A stretch of DNA of 64,000 nt from Varroa destructor (lineage: Eukaryota; Arthropoda; Arachnida; Mesostigmata; Varroidae), in NCBI RefSeq assembly GCF_002443255.2, contig NW_019211454.1:19497037-19561036 (forward strand), in the 5' to 3' direction. Below are positions 23,440-36,234 of the stretch, piece by piece. The position numbers were made by a program, and so were the translations under genes. How positions within the stretch are numbered: the first letter of the stretch is position 1; each line of letters opens with the position of its first letter. The notes beneath the pieces are model-generated. The model was not told where the DNA came from. It searched no databases and was given only the letters and a program-made list of their open reading frames with translations.

Positions 23440-23892
23440 TTGCTTGCATTTATTATTGGTACATCAGCTGGACACCGCAGCGGAAGTAGCTGTAGCGGAA
23501 GCCGCAGTAATCGGACAAAACCTACTGCGGCAACAGGGATTTTCGTTACCCTCGACATCGATTCTCTCAATTATCCTTCTTTTCTTCTATTTCCAATCAG
23601 TCCTGTTCCCAATGATCAAACCTCATCCATTGCCTCACCTCAACGGTCTGTCGATTCCATCTATTGGGATAACTCTACATGGCTAGGTCCAGGCAAACGG
23701 TTTGCCAAGAAGGACATCAACGAAGAACCCTCAGTTGTTAAATCAAAGCACACAGCGGCAGCCGAACATACACCCGCCAAAAGAAGAATAGGAAAGGTCC
23801 AATGGAACGGTCCAAAAACGTGCGCGGTATATCAGCACTGGCGGGTAGGTAGCCTGCAGGCCAAGCAAATAGGTGCTGGACCCATCTCTTGA
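23440..23892 (+). CDS. Candidate exon with amidation-like GKR site, unidentified
   Basis: A 150-codon frame with no internal ATG, so if real it is an internal or terminal exon. After a Ser/Gly-rich start, the frame continues from an acceptor-like CAACAG (about 23,540). It encodes a soluble-looking stretch with WLGPGKRFAKKD near the middle. Gly-Lys-Arg followed by a second basic pair is the classical context for processing an amidated neuropeptide, but one such motif is weak evidence. A donor-like GCGG/GTAGGT lies near 23,847. There is no signal peptide in this frame and I recognise no family. Other frames on both strands are open too. Confidence 0.2.
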   Translation: MLAFIIGTSAGHRSGSSCSGSRSNRTKPTAATGIFVTLDIDSLNYPSFLLFPISPVPNDQTSSIASPQRSVDSIYWDNSTWLGPGKRFAKKDINEEPSVVKSKHTAAAEHTPAKRRIGKVQWNGPKTCAVYQHWRVGSLQAKQIGAGPIS

Positions 23893-25419
23893 AAAGAGTA
23901 CGTAGAAAAATTGAATGTAACGGGCAGTCCGGCAGGAACACCGGACAATAATGACCATTTAACGACCGGCTCTCAATAGCCGGGTACGTCGAGTGAAGTC
24001 TAGCCGAGTTGGAGGTTGTTGAGCTTCATGTAGCTAGGTAGATATGGGAACGAAGGGCATTGGGCAACAAGCCATGTACGCTAACGGAGTTAGGCTGTTG
24101 GAAAAGGACGGTCAAGCGCTGCTTCATTAAAAAGCTTTTGATTAAGAGACCAACACGAACGGCCACTACATTGATAGCTGTTTACTCTTTGCGAGTGAAG
24201 ACGTTCACTATGTATCTATGTATCGAAAGTAAACGTTAGTTAAGACACAAGTAACATAGTCAAGCAAAAACCAGCCTGAAATTAATAGAGTAGAACTGGT
24301 GCTAAAATAGAGCCGATCGAAGACAAACAGCAAAGAAAAAACGTCTTATGTGTGTACATCTGTTAGAAAAAAAGATGAAATTTTGAAAAATATATAAGAG
24401 CTAATGACAAATAAAGATTGCGAAAAATCTTTGTTTCTTTTTATAATTTTTTTTAATAAATAGAAAAAAAAATGTATACATTGCCAAATTACGCAAAACG
24501 CATTTATTCTCTATATTGTATTATATCAGATAAGTAAATTAGATGATATTATTGGTATATAAATGGGCATGGATAGCACCTAATCAAGCGCAGTTAACCT
24601 CGTTTAATATAAGTATAGTTGATTTCGTAATTTTAATATGAAAGAGGAACTGTGAGCAGCCCAATTGACGAGACAGATCCATGGTTAGTACTCGGAATTT
24701 TAATATCATATATTAGTCAAATGAGCGAAAGGAGATAGCACGTTTGAAAGCAGGCCTTCGTAAATCAGGTTCATTATGAATCGAACTTCAGCTGTATTGC
24801 CACATAACCCGCCCACTGATTTTCCTTGCATTCACTGTGGTCTTTTCACCAGAATGTGCGTTATCTCGCACGTATATCTATCTGTTTGCGCCCTGGTTAG
24901 CCAATTAGAAGCAACTACTCCACCTCGAGCCTATACGAGCGCAAAAAGCCTAGGCAAATCGGTTCGACTGCCATTGCAATCGAACTAGCGCTTACTTATG
25001 GGAGCTTATAGGAAAAAGACTAATCCTTGAAGATCGCCATTATCACGTAGTAGCAGCGTATGATCCAAAGGCGCACGCGCGTCAATAAGACGCAGACGTC
25101 ACACACTGATTATTAGGTTACCATGTTAGAACTGATTATCCTTGGCAATTCTGATAAAATGATCCAGATTGTTATTTTAACGGCAATTGGATAGGACTAA
25201 TAAATAAACAATTGTTACACGTAGCCCACGTAGCACTCACTATGTCACGTTACGAAGCGGTTATGAATAAGAACCGATTGCTAGAAATCATAATTATGCG
25301 TATTATAGAATATATTTATCTGCTGCCACTATAATCTCAAATATCATTTTCCCGGTCCTACTATCTCATGGATCGCGATAACGAGTACTTTTAATCATTT
25401 TCAAGTAACGCACTCATTT
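23893..25419. other. AT-rich non-coding stretch
   Basis: Only one short frame (24,776-24,988) is open, without recognisable content. No repeats beyond short A and T runs. Confidence 0.45.
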
Positions 25420-25875
25420 ATGGTTTTGTTGGTGACACCTATGATAATGATTCGGTACCTGACCGGTGAGACAGTCGGCGGACATTTGTCAAGGGCTACA
25501 TGCATCTACACAAGATCGGGTACAAAATTCCTCAGGTATCCTGCGGTGTTGCACGTTTCAGCACCATCGTTGAAGAGCTTCTTGGATTGGGCACATCGAC
25601 TATATATAAATATATATCGTCGTCTCAAGATTTTCGCCAGACTGCTTCAAGCTTGCGGTACTCTTAAAAACAGGGAAACATCACTAAAGTATACACGAGT
25701 GTACCTCAAAACCTTCTTCGTAAATAATCTCTTCATTTACTTCCAACATTTCGGCCCTTACAACTTTCTTCAATATCGCAGACATCAGCTAAGGCTACAT
25801 CTCCTCTATGAAGCCTTAAAGTTGGGTCCCAAAAATTACTCACAGCCAAGCCCCTGCTGTAATCGAAGGTGTTAA
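25420..25875 (+). CDS. Longest ATG-initiated open frame, unidentified
   Basis: 151 codons from a true ATG to TAA, the longest such frame in the window. Phe codons are strongly biased (eight TTC to one TTT by my count), which is unusual for AT-rich non-coding DNA. The product would be basic, with aromatic- and hydrophobic-rich stretches around residues 88-115 (YLKTFFVNNLFIYF) and a Cys-Cys near the C terminus. There is no convincing signal peptide and I recognise no family. A frame this long is expected about once by chance here, so it may be fortuitous. Confidence 0.28.
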   Translation: MVLLVTPMIMIRYLTGETVGGHLSRATCIYTRSGTKFLRYPAVLHVSAPSLKSFLDWAHRLYINIYRRLKIFARLLQACGTLKNRETSLKYTRVYLKTFFVNNLFIYFQHFGPYNFLQYRRHQLRLHLLYEALKLGPKNYSQPSPCCNRRC

Positions 25876-28398
25876 TGTGTTACTCGCATAAACAAAGGTC
25901 ACTCAGGTATCACACACAAACTGTTATGATGACAAACCCGTTGATTAGTTTCTACGCGCCCTCAATCTCTCGTAGTGTTTGCCCTCTGTCGTTTACGAGA
26001 GGTCTGCAAACATTCCCACAGACACGTTGATACAGTATGTACCAGGAACAGCACCTCAGCGTCGCTAGTGGCCTCGTCATGGCTGCGATTGTCACGAGCG
26101 ATCGTAGTGTAACCTGTTGTTATTACGCGCGATTCCGATGAACGGCTTTAGAGGGAATGATTCCGCCGGAGCTTCGACTATCGCCGTTATAGCGCAAGAG
26201 CACACACCAGATGGAAAGTCTCTCAGGGTCGCTGACGCTCCTTCTAGCGCTATTTTAGCAAAAGGAAGGGTATCTGAGAAGGGGGACAACGATCTTTTGT
26301 GGAAACGTGCCTTTTACATCACGTACCTATGCTGTTCCCGTTCTTACTGTCTTTTTTCTCTCACTCTCGCTCGAGTTCTCCACGTCGGGGCTCCGTTTGA
26401 AAGTAAATGAATCGCTCCAGAGAAGCAAGTGAAAAGCATTATGGCCGCTCTTATAGTTCAAAATAAGATTAAGTTAGGGGTAAACAGGGAAAGAAATTGA
26501 AGCAGGGCATTGCAAAAGCAAAACAGACAGCAAAAGCCGGGCTGTGAACAACAGATTGAGGGGCACTGGCGACTTCTTATCTGTCTGCTGCAATCCTATA
26601 CGACGACAATGTGAACTACGTGGTGTTTAAGTGTTTGTGCCACCTGTTGTTTCAGTTGCTAGACAGGTTGCGGAGATCGAAATTGAGAGAAAGAGAGATC
26701 AGAGGCAAATTCGAAAGGGAGGCGCAACAAGGCTGGTTCTATGAGCAAGGAAAATAAGTGCTGGAACAGACCAGATCAGGCCGTAACGTTCTCGAGCTGG
26801 TATGTATCTGTAGTGTCTTGTGTGACCAACCGCGGCGTGCTCGCAAAGACTAGAGACGAAGCAGCCGAACCAGAATTAAAGGCCGTCGGAAGCGGCTCCT
26901 ATAGGTTTGCTCTGTTTGTTGGATCATTTCTCCAACAGAGTGACAAAATATTGTACTGCTATTGCCTGTTGCAGGCATAGAGTCCAGCTAGCCATGATGT
27001 GCTTGTCGTTGACGGATTAGAGGAGATATTATGGGGCAAAGTACGTTGAATATAAGTTAACTGCCGTAATCTATAGAATGGAGAAATCAATTCCAGCATA
27101 TTAGAAATCCCAGGTAGCTTGCTGAATGAACTTTTGCCTACCGCTATACCGATTCTACCAATCTCAAACGGTTAATGCATGTACATAATAATATCTATTG
27201 ACTTGGAACAAACTCGGACATACTGTGTATGTCTTTCACTAAGTTTGTGCTTAGCCGAGGGTTCTACGGTCAGTCTATATATACGTACAATAAAATAGCA
27301 AACCTGGTGTAGATGTTTAATAGAATTAATGCATAAGTTACGGTTTTTATCAGTATATCATAAACACAATATTAGGTAAATGTTTAGTCCGATTTGCCCG
27401 CAAGTGAGGTGGTACATAGTTCGAGTTAGAGAAAGACACCATCTGCTTAGGGAAGTTTTGTGTAGCGGCGTCAAATGCCAGCTACCAATCGCAAATCTGT
27501 GACACGGTTAAAATAGGGGTGGAGCTTTCGAGCGGCTAAAGGCTATACGGTATCGTTCAGCTGTCCTTTTTTTAATTCATAGACAACTTTGACTCTTTTG
27601 CACAGCGTCGTGTATCTAACACACTGTGCATCACTCTTTCACAAGTGAAGAAGGCATGTAAAAAGGACTGTTGTTGGGCGCCTGATTTCCGCATGATTGC
27701 GTCAAACCGATCGGGTTTTTCGATACCTAAAACGTATTCGTTAATTGATGCGAAATATAATAACTACTGACAGCTGTCATGGAATCGACGACAGGAGAAG
27801 TGATTAGAAACATACTTTCTGTAAATAAGATTTATCGATATAATTAACAGACAGAAGTATGTGGACATCATAGAACACCAACGTTAAATAACTGGACGAA
27901 GAAGAATAGAAGATGATACTAGGTTTATAATATCTAGTTTTGTGCTTCGTAATTATATTTCGTGTTTTTGTAGCCCGGATCTTCTCTGGACATTGCTTCT
28001 GGCGTGCGGCTCCTTACAAAAGAAAGTGAAGCAAAATGTAATCCAAACTGTTAAGCGTGTTCCTCGCTCACAAAAATATTTGGTATATATGCATGACTTC
28101 CACTATAACTGCCAATGTATGTCTTCTAATTAAGATCTTTCTGTCTTCATCATTCGAGCATCATTGCTTCATGAAGTTCAAACAGCTATCTATCTGCTAT
28201 CGGAGCCACCGTTGCAAAATCATATTTCCACCGTGCACATGCTACTAACTCAAGTAGCAATGATATATTGAGTCCTGTTAACCCACCTGGGACCAGATGT
28301 CGCACAGTTCGCTGTGGAGACAAAGTCAAGTAAACTGTTATACTCCAATTGGCAATAGATAGGCAACAATCGTACAATACTCTCTTCGTAGATTATTA
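25876..28398. other. Non-coding stretch
   Basis: Opposed frames at 26,092-26,410 (plus and minus, both protein-like, neither recognisable) and a plus frame at 26,741-26,980 are the only candidates. An imperfect hairpin lies at about 27,597-27,628 (TGCACAG paired with CTGTGCA) and another at about 26,910-26,940 (CTCTG...TTGGA against TCCAACAGAG with a 4-base bulge). Nothing else. Confidence 0.35.
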
Positions 28399-28680
28399 TT
28401 ATGGCCTCAAAAGCAGCCCTTGCGCCAGCGTAAACTCTCTTATCAGAGATTTGATTATTTCCTTATCAGATATGTACACCGAATGATGGATCCATGGCGG
28501 CTTGGGAATGACAATATCCGTTTCACTACCTAACGTCCCGCTCGGCGTCCACTTAAAGTTTAGGCTGGCGTTCGCCACTACAGCCGTGATCGGTATCGTT
28601 TGTCCTATATAACGATGGATTTCTGCAGCACCGTTTGCCTTTTCGAAAGTCATGAACAGTTTCAATTTGGTGCGCCTCAT
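28399..28680 (-). CDS. Candidate small ORF, unidentified
   Basis: 93 codons from a true ATG to a double stop (TAA TAA). The product starts MRRTKLKLFMTFEKANGAAE and has mixed hydrophobic and polar composition with no low complexity, transmembrane segment or signal peptide. An in-frame stop just upstream of the ATG, and AAAG before it, allow either a genuine start or an acceptor-led exon. I recognise no domain. Length alone is not significant. The even composition and double stop are the only points in its favour. Confidence 0.22.
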   Translation of the reverse strand: MRRTKLKLFMTFEKANGAAEIHRYIGQTIPITAVVANASLNFKWTPSGTLGSETDIVIPKPPWIHHSVYISDKEIIKSLIREFTLAQGLLLRP

Positions 28681-31600
28681 CTTTGCCCGTTAATTGGCTA
28701 TACCGCACGAGTGCACCTTCCTACATACAGGACTCTAGCGATGAATACGTATTGCATTGCATGATGGCTTTGTATACACTATCCAGCGTATGCTAGCTTT
28801 TTTTTTCGGTTAGGTTGTTGCTGTTGAGTTCAATTCATTTGGAAAAAGATCAAAGAGATGTCTAAAGCTCGACGCTCCACTTTCACCTACGATTTTTTGT
28901 TAAACTGTGCTTAACTGCAAATAAAGGGCTACTGGGCAACGGCTTCTTGACAGATTGCAAAAGGTGCTCGAAAGTTGGAAAGCTTTCACTTTACATATGT
29001 TGAGGTAGCAGGGTAATAAAATGCAGTAAAAATGAAAGTTAAAAGAGTAACCTCGAGCCTCTCAAGGTGTTAAGTGATTTTTTTTCAGATTGTTAAAAAA
29101 AATGTTTGCTCTGTTCACGCACGTGGATCACTTAGATAATCTGTGTATCCGTATTTCGTTCTGTTTCGTACTCCATTATCTGGACAGTTCACTCTTTCTT
29201 CACGCCGTAGCCATTTTTTTCGGAATCAGGGAGCTGCGGACTATAATCTGCCCTGATTTTGACCTTTAATATCTACAAATGAAAAGTAGTCTCTCATGCG
29301 TGTGTGAAGCACGTACTAGCAAACTCATCAGCGCTGCGCATCCTGAATCCTGCCCATCATTCCAATTCCCCTTCGTCGCTGTAAGCGGTAGTCCTGTTAT
29401 TCTTCTGCTTATTCTTTAGCCGCAGATCGTTTCCGCCTAGCATACGCCTAGACTTGCGCAGGCTCGTGCAATAAATAGCGCTATTATTGTAGCTTCAGAG
29501 TCATTATTTTATTGACTATGAATCTGGGGAGACTATGTTTGGTGTTTATAAAGAGGGAGGCGACTGAGTGTAAGAAACCAGGAGCGGGCCACCAAATAGC
29601 CACCTAAGGGACGCGGTCAGTTAAGAACGATCAGTATATCTTCGAAGGATGTATGGAACTACGGTCATTTTTATGAGCGAATCGCCTCTCTCGGGCTCTT
29701 GTGCCCACCAAGCCAGCTATATCCGGTTTGTAGCGCCAACAATATAACGACTTCTTCGATTTTCATAGCGTTACTGGATCCTGGACAACCTGACGCCTAT
29801 AGGCTGCGTGCAATTGAGACACTGAAAGCTGAGAAATCTACAATAAAGGTTTCTGGACGCTACGAAGCCGCTAGATGAGAAACCCTGGTGTGCGTCCTTA
29901 CTGAACAACAGATAAAACGATTTGATAGGTCCCCTGTGCTCCGGTTAGAATAATTATGAAACGCAACAACAAGCAGATAGTGTAAATGAAAACCGGTTTA
30001 GAAAAACGGACGTATGCGCTAACCAGGCCACTAACTTCTTGTGCACATAGCTGGAGTGCTGAAGGGATTTTGCACCATCCTGAATGCCTCTACGAATTGT
30101 CTCTATTTGATCACATCTGAAAGGAAATACCCAGAGAACAAAACGAAGCTGTACCGAAGCCGATCAACAAGCTTGCAACGATTTAGCTGTCGGTTAATTT
30201 TCACCCCCTGAATGAAACGAATCAAGAAGCAATATGTGTTATGCTATGGAAGAGGGATGTCACAGTTGTGGCACAATCCACTGGTCCTTAAAATGAAGTC
30301 CTATACAACTTTAAAGTGTTTCATCTTTCTTGGTCCGGGGAACGACCTGCTTCATCGCCTGTCGGTTCCTTTACAGACGACAGAATGTGGGCGTGATGAA
30401 CTTTACACCGATGTTGCCACGAGGAAAGACGAATCGCCGTCATCATTTATTGGTAACGTGTATACCTACAAGCTTTTAAGGCACATGTGAAATGTATGTC
30501 AAAGAAGAAATGTAGCCTTAAGTCAGGAGCCAGCCGTCTATACAGATACCAAATAGCAGTTCTAGCTTAGGTGAAACCCACGGCACCTGGTCCGCTCGTA
30601 GGACCGTCGCAGTACCTAAAATGATAGCGAAGCAGTTTCAGTCAAGTTCAACAAATCGGTGATCGTTAATTCATGCAAATGTGTGTACATAGCGTATATA
30701 TCGACCATTGCGATACGTGAGAACAAATAGCTCAAACCTTTTCCTTGTTCCAATGTCTAGTTTCGTTCAGTTTGTTGTTTTAGAAACAGCTAGAGCGCTA
30801 ACTGTGAACTTCGTCTCGCGCCTATTTTGCAAAGGCATATGCTGCACCTAGAAATGCGATGAAATTTTCGCTGATTTTCTGCAGGATTTGGTTTTAAGGA
30901 CCAGCGGTTATGTCACACTTTGATACAATGTTGTCCCGAATTTTATCTGTGTAAAAGTAAAAGGCTGCCAACGTTTCTCATAGAAGTAACCGGTCAACAA
31001 GTAGGCTATAACCTAGTAGTAACTGCCGCAAAATAGTTTAAAAACTTTTTTTTGCCCAGTGTATATATACAGGTACAATAGCATTTATTCACCTTTGATG
31101 ATTTATATTCGACAACACGTTTGTGTAAAAATACACACCAGTAAAATATATATATTTATAAAAATGAATACACTATGTAGGCTTATTGATGTAACACAAG
31201 CTAAACACATTTGTTTACGCGACACAATTTTCACGCTAATGATGTGAAACCTTGGCATACGAAAAAGGCTTACGCTCGACTACATCAACGTTACGCTTTA
31301 CGACAAGTCAAACTTCTTTTATGGGGCATAAGTATTCGGTCAATCGGCTTCATTTTGGGGGCAGGTCATTCTAATATGTCTTCCTAAACAGATCCGCCCA
31401 ATTTTAAGCTATCGTTTTGGTCTGACAACCAGACAGAGCGACGCACGCAGGGTTTTAGCAGTATAGACGAAAGGAATTTACAGGCTTCGCCTTGCGTCTG
31501 ATTTGCCTAATAGAGTTCGTTTGTTTAGTGTTACATTCGATGTAATAAAAACTATCGTATACACCACCAGTTATACTGTTACATTGCTTACCTAATCAAT

Positions 31601-33566
31601 TTTTTTGGCTATTAATTTATCAGTCCGTTCTAAGGAATGACCAGATTTGGTTTAGGTTATATCTAATCTAATTCTTTAATAGACGTAGTAGAGATTCGCT
31701 CGAGAAGCACGCGAAAGTAGCTTCAAACGTATTTTAATCCGTTTTTACATTAATAGACAGATACGGCCAATAGAGTTTTCACCCATTTTAGGTTTGACGA
31801 TATGTATTGTACATTTATTCAGTTCATCGAGACTGGCATCAACAAAGTTCGTCCTGCATAGATCACCATGTCAAGTGTTCACCCTTTAACCGAAATTTTT
31901 GGCCTGAAAACTACAATTTAGGCGTATAAATATGTACGCATTCAATTCTGCTCACAGAAAGCTCTATAATAGTACTAAGAACGGCCTTCATATAAAAAAT
32001 TATGTTCGAAAAAAAAAAATAAACTTTAATTATAGAAAAATGTATTTTTACTCTACTCATTAAGCTCGATGAATTGGACAGCGAACAGTGAACGGGTACG
32101 TTTTTTTTTTCGATTTTTTTTTGGTGTTTATCTTAGAACATTTTAGGAAAAACTGTTTCACCAAAATGTTCGCAATGTCACCCGCTTGAACTCACCAAAT
32201 TACAAATTAATAGAAAATCTCTCAAAACAATGTTCAAATTTCCTTTGGAACAGATTTCTCACTGGTTTCCACATAAAGAGCAAAAGCTAGATTTGCCATT
32301 TTTCAAGTTAAAATATCTGTTTTAAGTATAGGGACATATAGCGTTCTGATTCAGCTTGCCGCGATCTCTCTATTAAGAGGAACGAATCTCCTTTTACATA
32401 GAAGACTATGGTAAGTCCTTCCTCAGCCTCCAAGAGGACATTTTTGTTTGAAGACCTACATTTTGCAAAACGTTTCAATTTAGTTTGTCAACAGCATTTG
32501 GCTAGTGTAAAGAACAATCCACCTAAATAGAATTTTAGATAAACACTTTGCCGCCATTTTGGTTAAAAGACATTTTTTCGATGAAAACATAATCAAAACA
32601 TATCCATCTCAGCCACTGTAAATTTCTCATAGATCTGTGTAACATCAATGACTTTGCGGATCACCCAAATTAGCAGGACGTTTTCTTATGTTAGCCTCTC
32701 TTCCGCCCTCCGCGCCCAGTTTATTTGCATATTTGAGAAGACTAGTACCTCATAGGTTAGGAATAATTTAGACAAAAATGATCGATTTATTGATTAATTT
32801 GTGAACAGTCACAAATTCCCTTCAGCCTAATCTAGGAACATTCAACAACCAAGTAAATGGACAGATAATTTGTACTTACTAATCACATATCTATATATAT
32901 AACTATAAATTATATATACATACACTAGCCGCTTATATATTCATTTTATAACAAATAATTAGCTGATATTACGATTTAGCTACCGACCAGTGAATAAATG
33001 GTGACGACGAAGCGGTTCAAAGAGCCATAGGAGAGAAGAGCCGCAACCGAGTTGATATTTTCTAAATCTTTCAATTTAAATAAATTGAATTTCAATGAAA
33101 ATTAAGAGTGGGGTCCTTGCCCCGCACCTTTGGCGCGGATTCCGCATAGCTGTTGGACATCCGGGTCATGCCGGCCACTCATGTCGTTCACGATGGCAAA
33201 CGGCTCGATGATAAGTACTTTTCTTCGATGATGAGAATTATGTGCGAGGAGTACTAGTTTATGCCGCTTTTGTTTTCTATCTGCGTGTCATTCGAATATT
33301 TATAAACGATGGGCAGAGTCACGCCATATCGTGTGTTGGACTCTGCCAAGCCACGCAGTCAAGCTAACCGGCCACGTAGATTTGGTCCTTGCTCAATATT
33401 ACTAGGCGCATGCAAATTGACGCGGTCTTGTACCTGCAAATCCGTTAATAAAGCGAATCATTATATTTTTTTTATACGTTTATCTTTTTATGGCCAGAAC
33501 GCATATTTAAAGTGCTTTCCTCGTCTCATTACTCCCTTAACGCTTTTGCTTAATGTTATGCAGTGC
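28681..33566. other. Long non-coding stretch
   Basis: Nearly 5 kb with only short frames (30,212-30,490 and 31,059-31,247 plus, 33,309-33,572 plus), none recognisable. The 31.5-33.0 kb part is AT-rich with many T and A runs (for example near 32,101-32,123). It could be intron or intergenic DNA. Confidence 0.45.
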
Positions 33567-33700
33567 CCATAATGGTGTCGTGGGTAATGTTTGCCTGGCA
33601 AAACACGAGGCATATGTGGTCGTCTGGATTTGAACCCGAACTACGCCCGAAACACACTTCGTTTCGTAATGGGAGACAGCCGTTTAACGGCACGATCAGA
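33567..33700 (+). repeat. tRNA-derived SINE-like copy b (best A-box/B-box pair)
   Basis: TGGTGTCGTGGGTA (33,573-33,586) fits a Pol III A-box. Next comes GTTTGCCTGGCAAAAC, able to form an anticodon-arm-like hairpin, then GGATTTGAACCC (33,626-33,637) as a B-box with tRNA-like spacing. The tail CACTTCGTTTCGTAATGG (33,655-33,672) is shared with the copy at 21.1 kb, and GACAGCCGTTTAAC follows. The short open frames over it on both strands (33,556-33,789) are not called. No acceptor stem is found, so it is a SINE-like copy, not a tRNA. Confidence 0.5.
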
Positions 33701-35994
33701 TGTAACACTCGAAGCATATGGACGTCGTACAATTGCTCTGCGACGGCAATGGTAATCACTGGATAAAAAAAAACTACGTGGAGGCCCACTAGCTCTAGAT
33801 GCAGAGCTGTTACATAATCCTGTTATTTGAATCTGTATGGCCCAACCGTAGGTCAGCGTTCACAGTGAAACGAAAATGAGATAGAAAATGAGAAAGACTA
33901 GTACTGCGTAAGTGTTGAACATTGAACTACAATGGAGACTCACATCGAAGACAATTCGGAGAAGAATAATTAAATGAGACAAAGAAGAGTGTGGATAATG
34001 GCACATCCATCGGAGATAACGTTCAAATAAGATAAAAAGTTTAATGAATTATGTAAAGACATTTAGGCAGTGGCATTATATTGGCTAAGAATCTGCCCAT
34101 CGAGTCATGGCTCGAAAGCCAAGTGGGTATGCGGAATCGTTCCGAAAAACGTTTCAAAAACACTTAGGTGGTTTGCACGCATGGGCGCTCCATGATTTAC
34201 AGATACTTACAGATCACTACTATATTCAAAAATGTACTAGCCTTTTTTGCCAGTCCTATTCCGCGTCAATATTTATCTCCGTATTACCTTTAAAGGGTAT
34301 CAGGTCGATGTTTAATTGGCGCTCAGGCTAAATTATTCTTCTAAAATAAATCTTCTTGTTATAGAGTCGCTGTTGCTCGTCGATATTTCACTGAGGCAAA
34401 TCAAAATACTGCCATCGTTTCGTTTATTTTTCATACGACCAGACGACATCGTCAAGTGCCCTAGAACGTGATCCCTTCGCGTGATATTGGTCTGCACCGA
34501 AATTAGCAAAACGATAGCGGAGAAGTTAAAGAATAGGGTAGCTTTCAGTTAGTGCAGACGCTTCCCCTTATTGGCTCGTGACGGCGTTGAACAAAGTCGA
34601 ATAGGCCTGAACTCGGATGAGGCCGGCGACGGAATCTATGGCTCTTTTAAAAAACACTTCGATTCGCTTACCTATATATTGGAAATGCCCTCGAGGCTTT
34701 CTTAAAACAATACGACGCCTGCGCGTAAGCATTTCGCACGTATCGAACCTGTGTCGTTTGAGTGCATACACCAGCACCTGGTAAAGCGCCTTCCGTAACA
34801 CTCTTTTGTGTTATATAGATACAAAATAATTTTTTTTGAAGCAGACGCCGCTACTGCCAATTGCACGTGCTGTGCTTTTATGAACCTTAGCACGCATCAT
34901 AAACGTTTGGCCTCACGGAATATAACTGATATGATTGGGGAGCACCGGAGTTCATAATAGAAGTTAATATTGCTTATTATACGCTTTTTCAGCATGAAAA
35001 TAAGTGATACACTTTGGCCTTCTTCATGGCTAGGTAATTGTATTAGATTTGAGTAAGGAATTACCACTTGACACTGAGCGTCTCAAGACTTTCATTATGG
35101 CCATACACTATATTAGGTTGCTTGCAATACCTGATATGTCGTTTTTCACTGACGTTACAGATTTTAGAAGTTAAACAACCGAGGTGCTTGTGATACCACT
35201 CGTTTTCAATAAATAGGCTTTTAATCGAAGCTCTGTCAATATTATATATTTGTTACCCCTCAAAGCGTACACCCTATGCACATAATGCAAGTTGGGTATG
35301 ACGATTCCATAAGCAATACTCCTGTCTAGAGCTGTTTAGCGTTGTGATACTTTGGCTTCGCAAAAAAGACATTTTTCCAAACGAAGCGGATTGAAAGCAC
35401 GCTTGTAGCGCCGTCTAGTGTCAGCAGTTGCTCAACGACCTGATATCCGAATGCTTGAGCTAAAGCTTCAAAGAATGAATGGATGAATCAAAACAGGGTA
35501 TATTTTCTATGTTCCCCTGGCTTTTTTCAATTGTTCGAGCAAATAGCACAGCTTCCTTCACAAATCAACAATGCAGACCCTTCGTAAACACCGTTGCCAA
35601 GATCCAAGTCCTTCGGTATCATTTTGCGTTTGATGCGTCGGCTTTATAAACGTCCATAATCACTGGGGCATGACATGCGACTACTGGTCGTAATGGAACA
35701 ATAAGATAAACTATGTACCGTATGGAGATCTTCGCTATCGCTCTAATTGCAACCGTTTCTCCACCCCCAGAACTTCTGAAATCTACCTGTTTTTGTGCTT
35801 GTGGTGGGCGCACATTTGGTCAAGCGTAAATGGTCGGTACAGCCGGACGAACGCTGATCGGCTCTCTTGGAAGCAAACTAGGTTTACACATATCGCTTTT
35901 CTATTGAGAAGAATAGCGAGGGCTTAAGTTCAACATAAATTGATTTATCGAAATGTAATCCTCAGTTTACTGTATATATTCCGGTGTTCTGCAA
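33701..35994. other. Non-coding stretch with weak frames
   Basis: Frames at 34,107-34,331 (plus, ATG start) and 34,568-34,801 (minus) are short and unidentified. In the minus one, a good donor-like TATAG/GTAAGC and acceptor-like CTTTACCAG bracket an open segment of roughly 110 bases, so a small exon there is possible but unproven. Confidence 0.35.
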
Positions 35995-36234
35995 TTGTCA
36001 ATTATTAATAGAGTACTTGGTGAAGATGTTATGGTGAAGTCAGAAAAGTTTATTCGTAAGAAGCTCGCTCAGACAACGATGCGTTTGCAGTATATACTTG
36101 AATTAAATAATAAAGAAGCGTCCAGATATTCTGTGCTGATCTTTCCGAACTGCACGGAGGTACCAACATTTTTGCGGCAGATGTCTCCGATGGTGTCAAG
36201 CAGAAAATACTTTATTACTATAGAGTTATTTTAG
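35995..36234 (+). CDS. Weak candidate exon, unidentified
   Basis: A 79-codon open frame lacking an ATG at its upstream end; the first internal ATG follows GAAGATGTT. The translated segment VKSEKFIRKKLAQTTMRLQY is basic and amphipathic and could form a helix. The remainder has ordinary composition and ends at TAG. No splice acceptor is obvious and no family is recognised. It is not distinguishable from chance by length. Confidence 0.13.
   Translation: MSIINRVLGEDVMVKSEKFIRKKLAQTTMRLQYILELNNKEASRYSVLIFPNCTEVPTFLRQMSPMVSSRKYFITIELF

Noticed and set aside
33567..33640. Possible functional tRNA gene
   Set aside because: A- and B-box-like blocks are present but no 7-bp acceptor stem is found and the sequence continues into the shared repeat tail.
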